In this document: in pieces, positions 1 to 8,074 of the stretch
Position numbering within the stretch: position 1 is the stretch's first letter
Layout of the letters: every line of letters starts with the position of its first letter
NCBI GenBank assembly: GCA_944326115.1
Contig: CALVCQ010000003.1
Location: forward strand, 1-64,000
DNA: 64,000 bases
Source: Candidatus Gastranaerophilales bacterium
Lineage (GTDB): Bacteria; Cyanobacteriota; Vampirovibrionia; Gastranaerophilales; Gastranaerophilaceae
Reading direction: 5' to 3'
Program-made: the position numbers and the translations under genes
Notes under the pieces: generated by a model
Seen by the model: the letters and a program-made list of their open reading frames with translations, nothing else
Told to the model about the DNA's origin: nothing
The model's database searches: none

Positions 1-188
1 CTCAAGGCAGGTAGTAATCTAACTTCGAGTGCAATGCACTCTGGGCATTGAGTTACTTCCGCATAGATTTTTGTTTGCGTCCTGCCTTCCTCAAGGCAGG
101 TAGTAATCTAACTTCGAGTGCAATGCACTCTGGGCATTGAGTTACTTCCGCATAGATTTTTGTTTGTGTCCTGCCTTCCTCAAGGCAG
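1..188. repeat. Tandem 89-bp repeat, two full units and a partial third
   Basis: Units begin at 1 and 90, with a partial third from 179 to 188; the period is 89 bp. The two full units differ at about one base (ttgtttgcgt versus ttgtttgtgt). Each unit is bounded by complementary ends, so every junction forms an 8-bp hairpin (CCTGCCTT, loop cctc, AAGGCAGG). Inside each unit there is a further palindrome, GAGTGCAATGCACTC. The array starts at base 1, so it may continue upstream of the window. It stops 19 bases from the tRNA gene. No convincing reading frame runs through it. Confidence 0.9.
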
Positions 189-206
189 TAGACAAGATCT
201 AAAATC

Positions 207-280
207 TCGGGATGACACGATTCGAACGTGCGACCCCTTCGTCCCAAGCGAAGTGCGCTACCAAGCTGCGCCACATCCCG
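207..280 (-). tRNA. tRNA-Pro (anticodon TGG)
   Basis: The reverse strand folds as a 74-nt cloverleaf. It starts CGGGATG at 280 and ends CATCCCG plus discriminator A at 207. The anticodon stem is CTTCG/CGAAG with loop CTTGGGA, giving anticodon TGG, which reads CCA proline. The T-arm has the GTTCGAATC signature and the D-arm has the GCGCAGC...GGTAGCGC pattern. CCA is not encoded. The C1 of the acceptor stem fits tRNA-Pro. Confidence 0.95.
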
Positions 281-478
281 ATTTATCTATGACTTTTGGG
301 CTTTACCGGTCATGATTTAATCGACAGACTGCGGTATCATCAGCAGTTCAGTATTAATAAAATCATCCGTATCTTAATTTTATCGAAATAAATATTAAAT
401 TTTAAAAGTGCAATATCTGTGCTCTTTTGAGTTTATCAACAACAAATATTTCAGTCAAGATAATAAATAATCTTGTTA

Positions 479-883
479 TTACATTTTTCTTATTACTTTA
501 ATCAAATGCCAGCCGTATCTTGTTTTAACAGGATCGGAAACACCTCCTATAGGAGTGGAAAACGCTGCATTTTCAAATTCGGGAACCATCTGTCCTCTGA
601 CAAAATATCCGAGATCTCCCCCCTTTTCTTTTGAAGGACATTTTGAATACTGTTTCGCCAGCTCTTCAAAGCTTTCACCCTCAGTTACTCTGGATTTTAT
701 TGCCCACGCCTGATCTTCCGTGTCTACAAGTATGTGCTCCGCACGCACGGTCTTGTATACCTTTTCAGTGTCTTCATCAAAAGCTGCCATTGCATATTGA
801 TTTACCGGTGCAAATGCAAAAATACCTGACAAAGCAGCAAAAAACACTGAAAATATTATTATACTTTTTGATATGTTTTTCAT
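479..883 (-). CDS. Secreted parvulin-type peptidyl-prolyl isomerase (PpiC/PrsA-like)
   Basis: This 134-residue protein probably catalyses cis-trans isomerisation of prolyl bonds outside the cytoplasm. A signal peptide covers about residues 1-33 (Lys-containing start, hydrophobic stretch SIIIFSVFFAALSGIFAFA, then an AMA cleavage-like site). The rest is one rotamase domain, from VRAEHILV near residue 47 to the C-terminal GWHLIKV. It has the family landmarks FEELAKQYS, GGDLGYF and the YGWHLI end. There is only one rotamase domain and no chaperone-like N-domain, so it is much shorter than PrsA or SurA. It stands alone, facing the tRNA end, and is followed by no obvious partner. The exact substrate is unknown. 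Confidence 0.9.
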   Translation of the reverse strand: MKNISKSIIIFSVFFAALSGIFAFAPVNQYAMAAFDEDTEKVYKTVRAEHILVDTEDQAWAIKSRVTEGESFEELAKQYSKCPSKEKGGDLGYFVRGQMVPEFENAAFSTPIGGVSDPVKTRYGWHLIKVIRKM

Positions 884-955
884 ATATAACTCCTATACTA
901 CATTCAAATAATAAATAAAAATTAAAACAAATACAATTAACGGTGAGGCTAATTT

Positions 956-2344
956 TTAGACTCTCCCGTAAGCATCTTCATAACGAATAATATCATCTTC
1001 AGCGATATAATCACCTTTTTGAACTTCGATGATTCTCAGCTCATCATCATAGGGGTTTTGCAATGAATGAATAGCTTTTAATGGTATATCAATACTCTGT
1101 CCCGATTCCAGATAATGTTTTTTTCCATCCAGTACAACAAGAGCTTTTCCTTCCAGTACTACCCAGTGTTCCGAGCGGTGATTGTGCGATTGTATAGAAA
1201 GTTTTTGCTTTGGTGAAACACTTATAAGCTTTGTCAGATAGCCTTTGCCATCAGCAAGACAGGTATAATATCCCCAGGGACGAAAAACAGTTTTGTGTAT
1301 ACTTTTCGCCTCGAGATTTTTTTCTTTAAGATTGTCATACAGTTTTTTTACATCCTGTGATTTATCTTTTTTGCATGCCATTATCGCATCTTCTGTTTCA
1401 ACAAGGATTACATCCTCCAGCCCGGAAACAGCAACCAGCTTTTTAGCGCTGAAAATCAATGAATTTTTTAAATCGTTTGCAATAACATTTCCCTCAACAA
1501 CATTTCCATTTTTATCTTTTTCTTTTATTTTATAAACAGATTGCCATGAGCCAAGATCCTCCCAATCACAAGCAAGCTCACACATTACGGCAATATCGGT
1601 CTTTTCCATTACTGCATAATCAAATGATATCTCCGGCAGGTCTTCATATACACTGTAAGGTATATTGGTGCTTTCATTAAAATTTATGCTCTGTGTTTTT
1701 TGAAATATTTTTTTTGCATGTTCTGAAAATTCCTTTTCTAATGTTGAAATTTTTCCGGCAAATATTCCGCTGTTCCAGAAATAATTTTTGTCTTTTAAGT
1801 ATTCTTTTGCAGATTTTATATCAGGTTTTTCAACAAATTTATCAACTCTGTAAAAGTTTTCTGTTTTGTTCCCTGTTTTTATATAGCCATAACCTGATTC
1901 AGGATATGTAGGATTTACCCCGAATGTAACAATATATCCGTCATTGATTGCATCGGCAGAAGCTTCAACAGACTTTAAAAAAGAATCCGTATCTTGAATC
2001 AAATGATCTGAAGGAAGTATAATAACGGATTCATCACAGTCTGAAACCGTTCTTATATATGACAGTGCAGACGCAATGGCAGGTGCAGTGTTTTTTGCCA
2101 TGGGCTCCGCAAGAACAACACCGTTGTATTGAATTTGTCTGAGTTGAAATTTTACATCTGCGGAGTGTTTAATATTTGTAACAAGAATAGTCTTTTCTTC
2201 CTTGATTAACCCTTTTATTCTTTTGCATGTATTTTGAAGCGGGCTGAATTTTCCGTTGAGCGGTATAAGCTGCTTGGGATATAGTTCCCTGCTCAATGGC
2301 CACAATCTGCTTCCTGAACCTCCCGAAAGAATAATTGCATACAT
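956..2344 (-). CDS. manC: Mannose-1-phosphate guanylyltransferase / mannose-6-phosphate isomerase (bifunctional type II)
   Basis: The 462-residue product makes GDP-mannose from mannose-1-phosphate and GTP, and its C-terminal half resembles type II phosphomannose isomerase. The nucleotidyltransferase signature GGSGSRLWPLSR with the following YPKQ is at residues 8-24. VEKPD and the F(W)NSGIF motif lie in the middle. A cupin-type PMI domain occupies about residues 345-462, including PKQKLSIQSHNHRSEHW and a final IIEVQ-like strand. Length matches AlgA/XanB/ManC proteins. It supplies activated mannose for surface polysaccharide or glycoprotein. It is monocistronic, with a good promoter just upstream. 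No glycosyltransferases are nearby in the window, so the final polymer is not known. Confidence 0.95.
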   Translation of the reverse strand: MYAIILSGGSGSRLWPLSRELYPKQLIPLNGKFSPLQNTCKRIKGLIKEEKTILVTNIKHSADVKFQLRQIQYNGVVLAEPMAKNTAPAIASALSYIRTVSDCDESVIILPSDHLIQDTDSFLKSVEASADAINDGYIVTFGVNPTYPESGYGYIKTGNKTENFYRVDKFVEKPDIKSAKEYLKDKNYFWNSGIFAGKISTLEKEFSEHAKKIFQKTQSINFNESTNIPYSVYEDLPEISFDYAVMEKTDIAVMCELACDWEDLGSWQSVYKIKEKDKNGNVVEGNVIANDLKNSLIFSAKKLVAVSGLEDVILVETEDAIMACKKDKSQDVKKLYDNLKEKNLEAKSIHKTVFRPWGYYTCLADGKGYLTKLISVSPKQKLSIQSHNHRSEHWVVLEGKALVVLDGKKHYLESGQSIDIPLKAIHSLQNPYDDELRIIEVQKGDYIAEDDIIRYEDAYGRV

Positions 2345-2378
2345 GCTATATTAACCTCCATAAAAAGATATTAAACAA

Positions 2379-2407
2379 ATTATACTGTAACATTGCACAT
2401 ATTTCAA
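2379..2407 (-). promoter_or_regulatory. Sigma70-type promoter for manC
   Basis: On the minus strand there is TTGAAA (2407-2402), a 17-base spacer and TATAAT (2384-2379). The manC start codon lies 35 bases beyond the -10 box, with GGAGG as its Shine-Dalgarno sequence at about 2352-2358. This is a near-consensus vegetative promoter seen directly in the sequence. Confidence 0.7.
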
Positions 2408-2692
2408 AGCAGATTTCAGTGATATATAGAAGTTTTGCCGGAAATATTCTTAAAACAGTTATAATATCGTTCCTGAATACATTTCGTAGGTCTTTGACAT
2501 AAATTTATTGGTTCTTTTATTAATTTATCTAACCCTACATTTTTCTTGTGAGACTTAAAGATTTTTTATTGAATTTAAATTGCTGGCAGTATTACTGTCT
2601 ATTGAATATAAAGCATAATTTTTATCTTGATTTTTGAATAGCAAAAAAATTTTTTTTATACGTTACTCTAAATAGAGAATTTTGGAGGTATT
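2408..2692. other. Intergenic region between divergent manC and the 2693 gene
   Basis: This AT-rich spacer holds the upstream sequences of both genes. A TTGACA-like box lies at 2494-2499 on the plus strand, but its -10 partner is poor. A strong Shine-Dalgarno (TTGGAGGT) sits right before the 2693 start. I see no RNA gene or further reading frame of substance. Confidence 0.5.
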
Positions 2693-3235
2693 ATGTACAA
2701 TAAAATTAGTTTTGGTTCAACATTTAGAATTCCTGTTTCTCAACCCGGGGTTAATTCTTCAAAAAAATTACGATTAAAGCAGCTTGTTGAATCATATCCC
2801 AACGGGCTTATAGGAAACAGTAAAACCGGTTATGCAAGAGTTTCTGTAAGTAATAATGAAGATAACATATTTATTAGCAAACTAAAAAACATCGGTTATA
2901 AAAGGTATCAAATCTTTGAAGGTGAAAATATTCCTGCAGAAGAAATTGATATATTTATAAAAGAAAGATTAAAACAATGTGATTACACGCAAGCCGGATG
3001 TCAGAAAAAACGTAAATCTAATAAGTTGAAAAATGAATTATTTCAGCCAAAAGTATCCGACGAAATTTCGGATAATAGTAAAAACACTGAATTAAAAAAT
3101 CAAGATGACTGCAAAGCTTTATCAGCTGAAGAGGTTGAAAAAATAAGAATACAGTCTATAAAATCATCAAAAGATTATTTGTACATAAAGACTCGATATG
3201 GTGAGGCTGTAGCAGATGAATTATTTTTAAAATAA
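2693..3235 (+). CDS. Hypothetical protein with N-terminal FG motif
   Basis: I do not recognise this 180-residue protein. It has a strong ribosome binding site (GGAGGT) six bases before ATG. Nothing suggests a signal peptide or membrane segment. The N-terminus (ISFGSTFRIPV) is followed by a compact-looking part to about residue 95 containing NIFISKLKNIGYKRYQIF. The central region to about residue 145 is Lys/Asn/Ser-rich and probably disordered. The C-terminal 30 residues look helical. A weak resemblance in the arrangement of short hydrophobic patches exists with the 82-residue protein at 58143-58391, which also starts with a Phe-x-Gly element. The next gene converges on it. Confidence 0.75.
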   Translation: MYNKISFGSTFRIPVSQPGVNSSKKLRLKQLVESYPNGLIGNSKTGYARVSVSNNEDNIFISKLKNIGYKRYQIFEGENIPAEEIDIFIKERLKQCDYTQAGCQKKRKSNKLKNELFQPKVSDEISDNSKNTELKNQDDCKALSAEEVEKIRIQSIKSSKDYLYIKTRYGEAVADELFLK

Positions 3236-3287
3236 GTCTCTTATTACTGATTAATTCATTTAACTACATAGCGTATAGAACTTAAAA

Positions 3288-5186
3288 TCAGCATATGCCG
3301 TATAACTCTTGCAGTTCCAGCTGTTTTGATGCATTCTTTTTGGTGCTGTCAAGGATATTAAGTGCATCATCTTCAGTATTATTTATTTTACTTTTTCTTG
3401 TAATTTTGATTGCTTGATTTACTGAATTTGCACTGTTAAGTGCTGCAAGCATTACATTTGTGTCACTTTGACCTGTGCAGAGTTTTAATATTTCTTCCAG
3501 ATCTTTATTAGAAACATGTGCTGCTGATTTTATTTTGTTTACAAGTGATGGATTTTCTATCTGTGCTTTTAGAATTGTAAGATTACCGTTGCATTCTTTG
3601 ATTACATCAATGAATCCAGGATCCTTTTTAATCTGCTGTAAAATGTCATCTGTCATTGTTCCAAAATAATTATAAATCTTGTAATATATACCAACAGGGA
3701 TATTGTGTTTCTCGGCTATATTTATTCCGGTTTCACTATCACTATCAATATCAGTGTTTTCTTCCGGCATAGTAATGTTAATTTTATCTAAGTTATTTAA
3801 TATTTTAATTACTTCTTCATATTTTTCTTTATATGAATTATCAGTACCGGCAGAATTATTTTGAGTCGACTCTGCACTTTCGGTAAAAGACGGAGTAGAC
3901 GTTACCGTATATGATTCAGTCAAATTATCTGTTCCGGAGTCAGCTGTATCATCAATAGAATCCGCAGTCGATGTTATTGGAGTATTGCCGGATAGCTTAG
4001 TGCTGTATTCAGCAATTTCTTTTCCGCTATACTCGCCGCTTTTTATCATGTTGATAATTTCGTTTTTAATTTCCGGTGCGGATGTAATATTGGCGGTTAT
4101 GGAAACGATATCTTCACCGCTTAGATTGCTGTAGCCTGTTAACTCTTGTAAATTCAATGTAAAAGTGTTGCAATAATCTTGATCTTTATCAACTAAATGA
4201 TTAGATTCATAGTTGATGCTGCAAGCGCTAAATCTGTCAGTACCGTCTTCATTTTTTGCATCCAAAGAAAATTCAATTGCTTCTTGCATGTGCGGATTCT
4301 GTTCCAAATTATAAGTAATATTGTTTAGATATTCATCTGTCATATCTGATTTATGTGCAGCTTTCATCATAGTCGGTTTTAGTTCTTTATTGTTAACCAT
4401 TCTTATGTCAACATTGACAATAGTGCTGCCTTTGTATTTTACATTTCCGTTTTCATCTTTTATTGATTCTAACTCCTGCGCATTAGCCAGAAATGTCTCT
4501 GCTTCGTCTGGTTTTTCTGCCATAAATGTTGCAGCACCTAATACATCTTGTTCCGAGTAGAGGTATTCACCTTTTTTTGCTTCAAATGTTACAAAGTGCA
4601 TAGTCTCATCTTTTATATCAGGATTTGTAACACATACATCAGCGATATTAGCAAGACCTTCTGCACTGAAATCTTTACGTTCTGTTCGAATTTCACTCAT
4701 TGTCGAGCTTAATTCGTTCGCATAATAGACACTTTCGCTTCTTGCAAGTTCAACACCTTCCGAAATGCCATCTTTTACTGTTGTTTTTATGACGTTCCAA
4801 ACTCTTCCAAAAAAGTTATTGCCTTTAAAATCATTTGTTTTTTGCATTGCAGCCATAATATCTTCTGCATTGAGATTTGATTTATCCACTATAACAAGAA
4901 ATGATTCAAGGTGTTTTTCATCTTTCAACATTGTGTTTAATTTACGCTGTTGCTCTTCATTAAAATCAACACCCAGCTCTTGTATTACACCGATTGGATT
5001 TTCTTTATATTTTTCTGATAAAGCATCAATATCAATTTCTTGTCTTCCGATTGTGTTCGGATTTGTTTGCAGGTTTTCATTGAACACAACAATGCTGGAA
5101 GCACCTGTATTTTTGTTATTGATGTTTCCGGAACCGCTATTTTGCTCTATATTATAGTATTTTGTTGCTTCAATGTAGCCGCTCAT
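3288..5186 (-). CDS. Large acidic hypothetical protein
   Basis: I do not recognise this 632-residue protein. It is rich in Asp, Glu, Asn, Ser and Thr and has no signal peptide or transmembrane segment. The N-terminal 40 residues look disordered. A helical middle contains an IDIDALSEKY stretch and a hydrophobic amphipathic patch near residues 125-140 (FFGRVWNVIKTTVKDGI). A Ser/Thr/Asp-rich linker lies near residues 395-455, and a helical C-terminal part follows. ATG has a purine-rich GAGGAAGAG leader sequence. It is one of several large proteins in this window (with those at 5512 and 49211) that look lineage-specific. Its role is unknown. Confidence 0.8.
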   Translation of the reverse strand: MSGYIEATKYYNIEQNSGSGNINNKNTGASSIVVFNENLQTNPNTIGRQEIDIDALSEKYKENPIGVIQELGVDFNEEQQRKLNTMLKDEKHLESFLVIVDKSNLNAEDIMAAMQKTNDFKGNNFFGRVWNVIKTTVKDGISEGVELARSESVYYANELSSTMSEIRTERKDFSAEGLANIADVCVTNPDIKDETMHFVTFEAKKGEYLYSEQDVLGAATFMAEKPDEAETFLANAQELESIKDENGNVKYKGSTIVNVDIRMVNNKELKPTMMKAAHKSDMTDEYLNNITYNLEQNPHMQEAIEFSLDAKNEDGTDRFSACSINYESNHLVDKDQDYCNTFTLNLQELTGYSNLSGEDIVSITANITSAPEIKNEIINMIKSGEYSGKEIAEYSTKLSGNTPITSTADSIDDTADSGTDNLTESYTVTSTPSFTESAESTQNNSAGTDNSYKEKYEEVIKILNNLDKINITMPEENTDIDSDSETGINIAEKHNIPVGIYYKIYNYFGTMTDDILQQIKKDPGFIDVIKECNGNLTILKAQIENPSLVNKIKSAAHVSNKDLEEILKLCTGQSDTNVMLAALNSANSVNQAIKITRKSKINNTEDDALNILDSTKKNASKQLELQELYGIC

Positions 5187-5511
5187 GGCTCTTCCTCTAT
5201 TAAGTTCTTTTCCGTAATAAAATACATGTCTAGTTAATTTATATATTAATAAAGTAATTTTTTACAAAATAATTGCCTAAATAAATTTTATATTACATAA
5301 TATTAAGCAAATTTTCTTTATTGATTTCTATATTTTTAAACAAAGGACTTGTTTATTGAAAGATTAAACAGCTTTTGGTATGGTACACACCCGGGGAACG
5401 AGGACATTGAGGCGATTTGTACTAAGCTGTCAGAGCGGTAAAAAATCTATAACTTAGAGGAGTCAGTTGGCTGTATGAAAATTTAAAATGATAGATTTTA
5501 TTTAAATTTTA
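5187..5511. other. Intergenic region with a hairpin and an element remnant
   Basis: The spacer lies between two minus-strand genes. The stretch from about 5369 to 5440 is locally GC-rich and can fold: ACAGCTT pairs with AAGCTGT and an inner GTAC pairs with GTAC. Immediately after it, 5459-5483 resembles one end of the dispersed 177-bp element found at 51-62 kb. No reading frame is convincing here. A small RNA or decayed insertion is possible. Confidence 0.45.
5459..5483. repeat. Remnant resembling one end of the 177-bp dispersed element
   Basis: The plus strand has GGAGTCAGTTG, four differing bases, then TATGAAAAT. The complete element copy at 61495-61671 ends GGAGTCAGTTG, ACAA, TATGAAAA. 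About 20 of 24 positions match. The rest of the element is not recognisable upstream, so this is either a heavily decayed copy or an independent short similarity. Confidence 0.45.
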
Positions 5512-7287
5512 TTATGCACCGAGTTGTCTTGCTCTGGCTTCTGCTATGTCTGCCTGTCTAAGAACTGCATCAATTTGTGCTGCTCTGCTCGATGCAGGGT
5601 TTATCGGATTTTCAACACCAAGGTATGCATTTGGTATATAGGATCTTGTTATTCCGGCATTTTGTTCAGGTGTTTGCTGCATAATCCCTGTTGCTGCTGA
5701 CGGTTGATATAATGACTGAGATGCAGGAGAGTTGTACTGTCTGTTCATTGTATCGAGTAAATTTCCGGGTTTTGATGGCTGCTGGGTATATTGCGGCGGA
5801 ATAACAGTTTGCTGCGGAGCCGTTGGTGTCTGATTCTGCGGTTGATTAATAGGGGGTTGCTGTTGTTCAGCTTGTGCATTTTCAGCTTCTTCTTTAGCCT
5901 TTTCCCTTGCCAGTGTTTTTGCCGGCTTTCCGAAAACTGCATAAGATAATTTTTTTGCTATTCCTGAAAATATTGGAACAATAACGCCCATAATGAGAGC
6001 AACTCTGCCTATATAGCCTGCGCCTACTTTTAATCCGTAAGGGATTTTCTTTAAGAATGAGCCGGCTGTTTTTGTATCAAGCGGTTTGATTGTTTCTTTA
6101 ATTCTTCCGAAACTAAAGATGTTACCCAGCCATTTTACAGGTTTTTGATACCATTTAGTATTTGCTTTTGCCGTATTTTTTATTTGTTTAATGATTGCTT
6201 TTTGTGCATTATAAGCTGCTGCATCACCGGCTTTTGCCGCATTGTTAACGGCTTCCATTGCAGATTGGTATCTCCGGTAATCAGCCTGCGACATACCTAT
6301 ATGTTTTAGACCGGCAAGATTGTTTACAACACGCATTTGTATGCCCATTGTAGCAAGGAAGCTCATAAGTTCGGCAAGTGATGCCATAAACATCGGGAAT
6401 TTCTCACCCTTTTCTGCTTTTGATGCTTCATTTGCAGCCTGTGCAATCATAAGTGCTTGTATTAAAACTTGACCTTTACCGGAAAATATTCCGTTGGTAA
6501 GACATTCCGCACTTCTCAGCAGGTATCCGGAAACTTTTTTACCTAACGATGTTCCCGCATTTTTATAATTGCTGATTAATATATCTTTATTGAGTATTTC
6601 TTTCAAAGAAGATTTGTTTTTTACAAGCCCTAAGCCCCACCACGGTCTTTTTGACATTACTTTTGTTAAATCAGCACCGGAGTTGCGGATTGTATTCATT
6701 ATTTCATCGTAATGCTTATAGCTTTCTTTGCCTGCTTTCTGTAAAATCGCATCAAAGCCTGTGAAACCTGTCGCTTCTTTGTACTTGCGCATAATTTCAA
6801 GCGCACGTCCGGCAAGGTGACCTCTTGCACCGGCAGCTTGCTGTTGAACTGTAGGACCGCCTATACTTGGCTTTCTGAACAAAGTTCTTAGTATTTCTGA
6901 TTTGTCAACAACATTTTTAGCTCTTTGTTTTACAGTCGACAAAAATCCGCTGATTTTTCTGATTGTTTCGTTATTTGCTGTTTTTGAATCTATTGCATTT
7001 TCTATTCTGCCAAAGAAAGTATTTGTATAGTCTTTAGTTTGCAGGGGTTTATTGATAAAATTATTAATTCCGAACAGCGCAAGTGTGCTTGCTGCTGCAG
7101 CTCCGAGAAAAGCAAGCGGATTTTCCGGTGTGCTAGCTGCCGCATTCAACAAAGGATTTCTTTCGACAACAGTGGCTCCGCTGGAAACAGGGGAGCCTGC
7201 TGCCGTAAAATTCGGATTTGATACCGGTTGCATATACTGAGTTTGCTGAGGATAAACCGGAACATTTGAAGAAATGTTTTGAGACAT
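5512..7287 (-). CDS. Large hypothetical membrane-associated protein, Pro/Gln-rich
   Basis: I do not recognise this 591-residue protein. The N-terminus (residues 1-40) is Gln/Pro/Tyr-rich and looks disordered. A hydrophobic stretch near residues 58-75 (AFLGAAAASTLALFGI) may be a membrane helix. The centre is basic and helical. Further hydrophobic segments lie near residues 275-315 and 425-450, the last containing MGVIVPIFSGIAKK. The final 130 residues are again Pro/Gln-rich. It has some resemblance in organisation to the protein at 49211-50668, which also ends its last hydrophobic segment with GLIVP. No catalytic motif is visible. It may be an envelope or scaffold protein. Confidence 0.8.
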   Translation of the reverse strand: MSQNISSNVPVYPQQTQYMQPVSNPNFTAAGSPVSSGATVVERNPLLNAAASTPENPLAFLGAAAASTLALFGINNFINKPLQTKDYTNTFFGRIENAIDSKTANNETIRKISGFLSTVKQRAKNVVDKSEILRTLFRKPSIGGPTVQQQAAGARGHLAGRALEIMRKYKEATGFTGFDAILQKAGKESYKHYDEIMNTIRNSGADLTKVMSKRPWWGLGLVKNKSSLKEILNKDILISNYKNAGTSLGKKVSGYLLRSAECLTNGIFSGKGQVLIQALMIAQAANEASKAEKGEKFPMFMASLAELMSFLATMGIQMRVVNNLAGLKHIGMSQADYRRYQSAMEAVNNAAKAGDAAAYNAQKAIIKQIKNTAKANTKWYQKPVKWLGNIFSFGRIKETIKPLDTKTAGSFLKKIPYGLKVGAGYIGRVALIMGVIVPIFSGIAKKLSYAVFGKPAKTLAREKAKEEAENAQAEQQQPPINQPQNQTPTAPQQTVIPPQYTQQPSKPGNLLDTMNRQYNSPASQSLYQPSAATGIMQQTPEQNAGITRSYIPNAYLGVENPINPASSRAAQIDAVLRQADIAEARARQLGA

Positions 7288-7380
7288 TTTTTAACCTGTA
7301 AATACCTACACTATTATAATAAAAACATCTGATAAAAATATATTGTTATGATTCGAAATTTATATTAAATTTTGTAACAA

Positions 7381-7408
7381 AAAACCGGTGCTTTTTAACA
7401 CCGGTTTT
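7381..7408. terminator. Rho-independent terminator downstream of rplI
   Basis: A perfect 10-bp inverted repeat, AAAACCGGTG and CACCGGTTTT, is separated by an 8-base loop (7391-7398). It lies just beyond the rplI stop codon on the minus strand and has T-runs on both sides, so it can work in either direction. Confidence 0.85.
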
Positions 7409-7426
7409 TTGTTATATGCAAAACTG

Positions 7427-7930
7427 TTATTGTGCAGTTTCTTCTGTCTCCTGGACTTCTTCAATTTCTGATTTAATTATTTCGGAAGCTGTAACTATAA
7501 CAGGCAATTCAGTTTTAACTTTTGATGTTAATTTGATGAGCATTTTGAATTCGCCTACTTTATTTATGGCCGCATCAAGTGAAATAATTTTTCTGTCAAT
7601 AGAAGTACCTAATTTGGCATTGAGTTCTTCTGCCAGCTTTTTAGTTGTAATAGTACCGAATAATTTGCCTGTTTCTCCGGCTCTTGCTGAAAGTTCTAAT
7701 TTTTCTAATGATTCAATCTTTTTAGCAATTTCAAGTGCTTCCTGATGCAGTTTTTCCTGTTTAGCTTTAATTCTTGCCAGATTCTGCTCTCTGTTTTTTA
7801 ATGCTCCGTCTGTTGCAACTTCAGCAAAGTTCTGCGGAAGCAAAAAGTTTCTTGCATATCCGTCTTTTACATTTACTACATCACCAGCTTCGCCGACATT
7901 TTGTACATCTTTTTTTAAAATAACCTGCAT
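7427..7930 (-). CDS. rplI: 50S ribosomal protein L9
   Basis: L9 binds domain V of 23S rRNA at the base of the L1 stalk and helps keep reading frame. The N-terminal domain is unmistakable: MQVILKKDVQNVGEAGDVVNVKDGYARNFLLPQ. A long connecting helix follows (about residues 40-75), then the C-terminal RNA-binding domain with GKLFGTITTKKLAEEL. At 167 residues it is slightly longer than usual because of an acidic tail from about residue 150. ATG has a GGAGAA Shine-Dalgarno. Replisome or primosome genes that often neighbour rplI (rpsF, ssb, rpsR, dnaB) are not present here. Confidence 0.97.
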   Translation of the reverse strand: MQVILKKDVQNVGEAGDVVNVKDGYARNFLLPQNFAEVATDGALKNREQNLARIKAKQEKLHQEALEIAKKIESLEKLELSARAGETGKLFGTITTKKLAEELNAKLGTSIDRKIISLDAAINKVGEFKMLIKLTSKVKTELPVIVTASEIIKSEIEEVQETEETAQ

Positions 7931-8061
7931 TTTTATTCTCCTTTAGTTCTTATTTTTTATGATAAAAAGTTGTCTCATATTGTGTAAAATATGCGACGAT
8001 TATTATCGTAATAAAAACATAGAGAATTGTCACCATTTTCGAGTTATTTTTTTAATTATTG

Positions 8062-8067
8062 TATAAT
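8062..8067 (+). promoter_or_regulatory. -10 box immediately before the U32 peptidase start
   Basis: TATAAT lies only seven bases upstream of the ATG at 8075, with no Shine-Dalgarno between. If used, transcription would start at or next to the start codon and give a leaderless message. No well-spaced -35 box is evident. Confidence 0.35.
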
Positions 8068-8074
8068 TTTTGTA

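Noticed and set aside
1-188. CRISPR array
   Set aside because: The repeated unit is 89 bp and nearly identical throughout, with no variable spacers.
53-315. Reading frames across the tandem repeats and tRNA
   Set aside because: They run through repeat units and an unmistakable tRNA gene.
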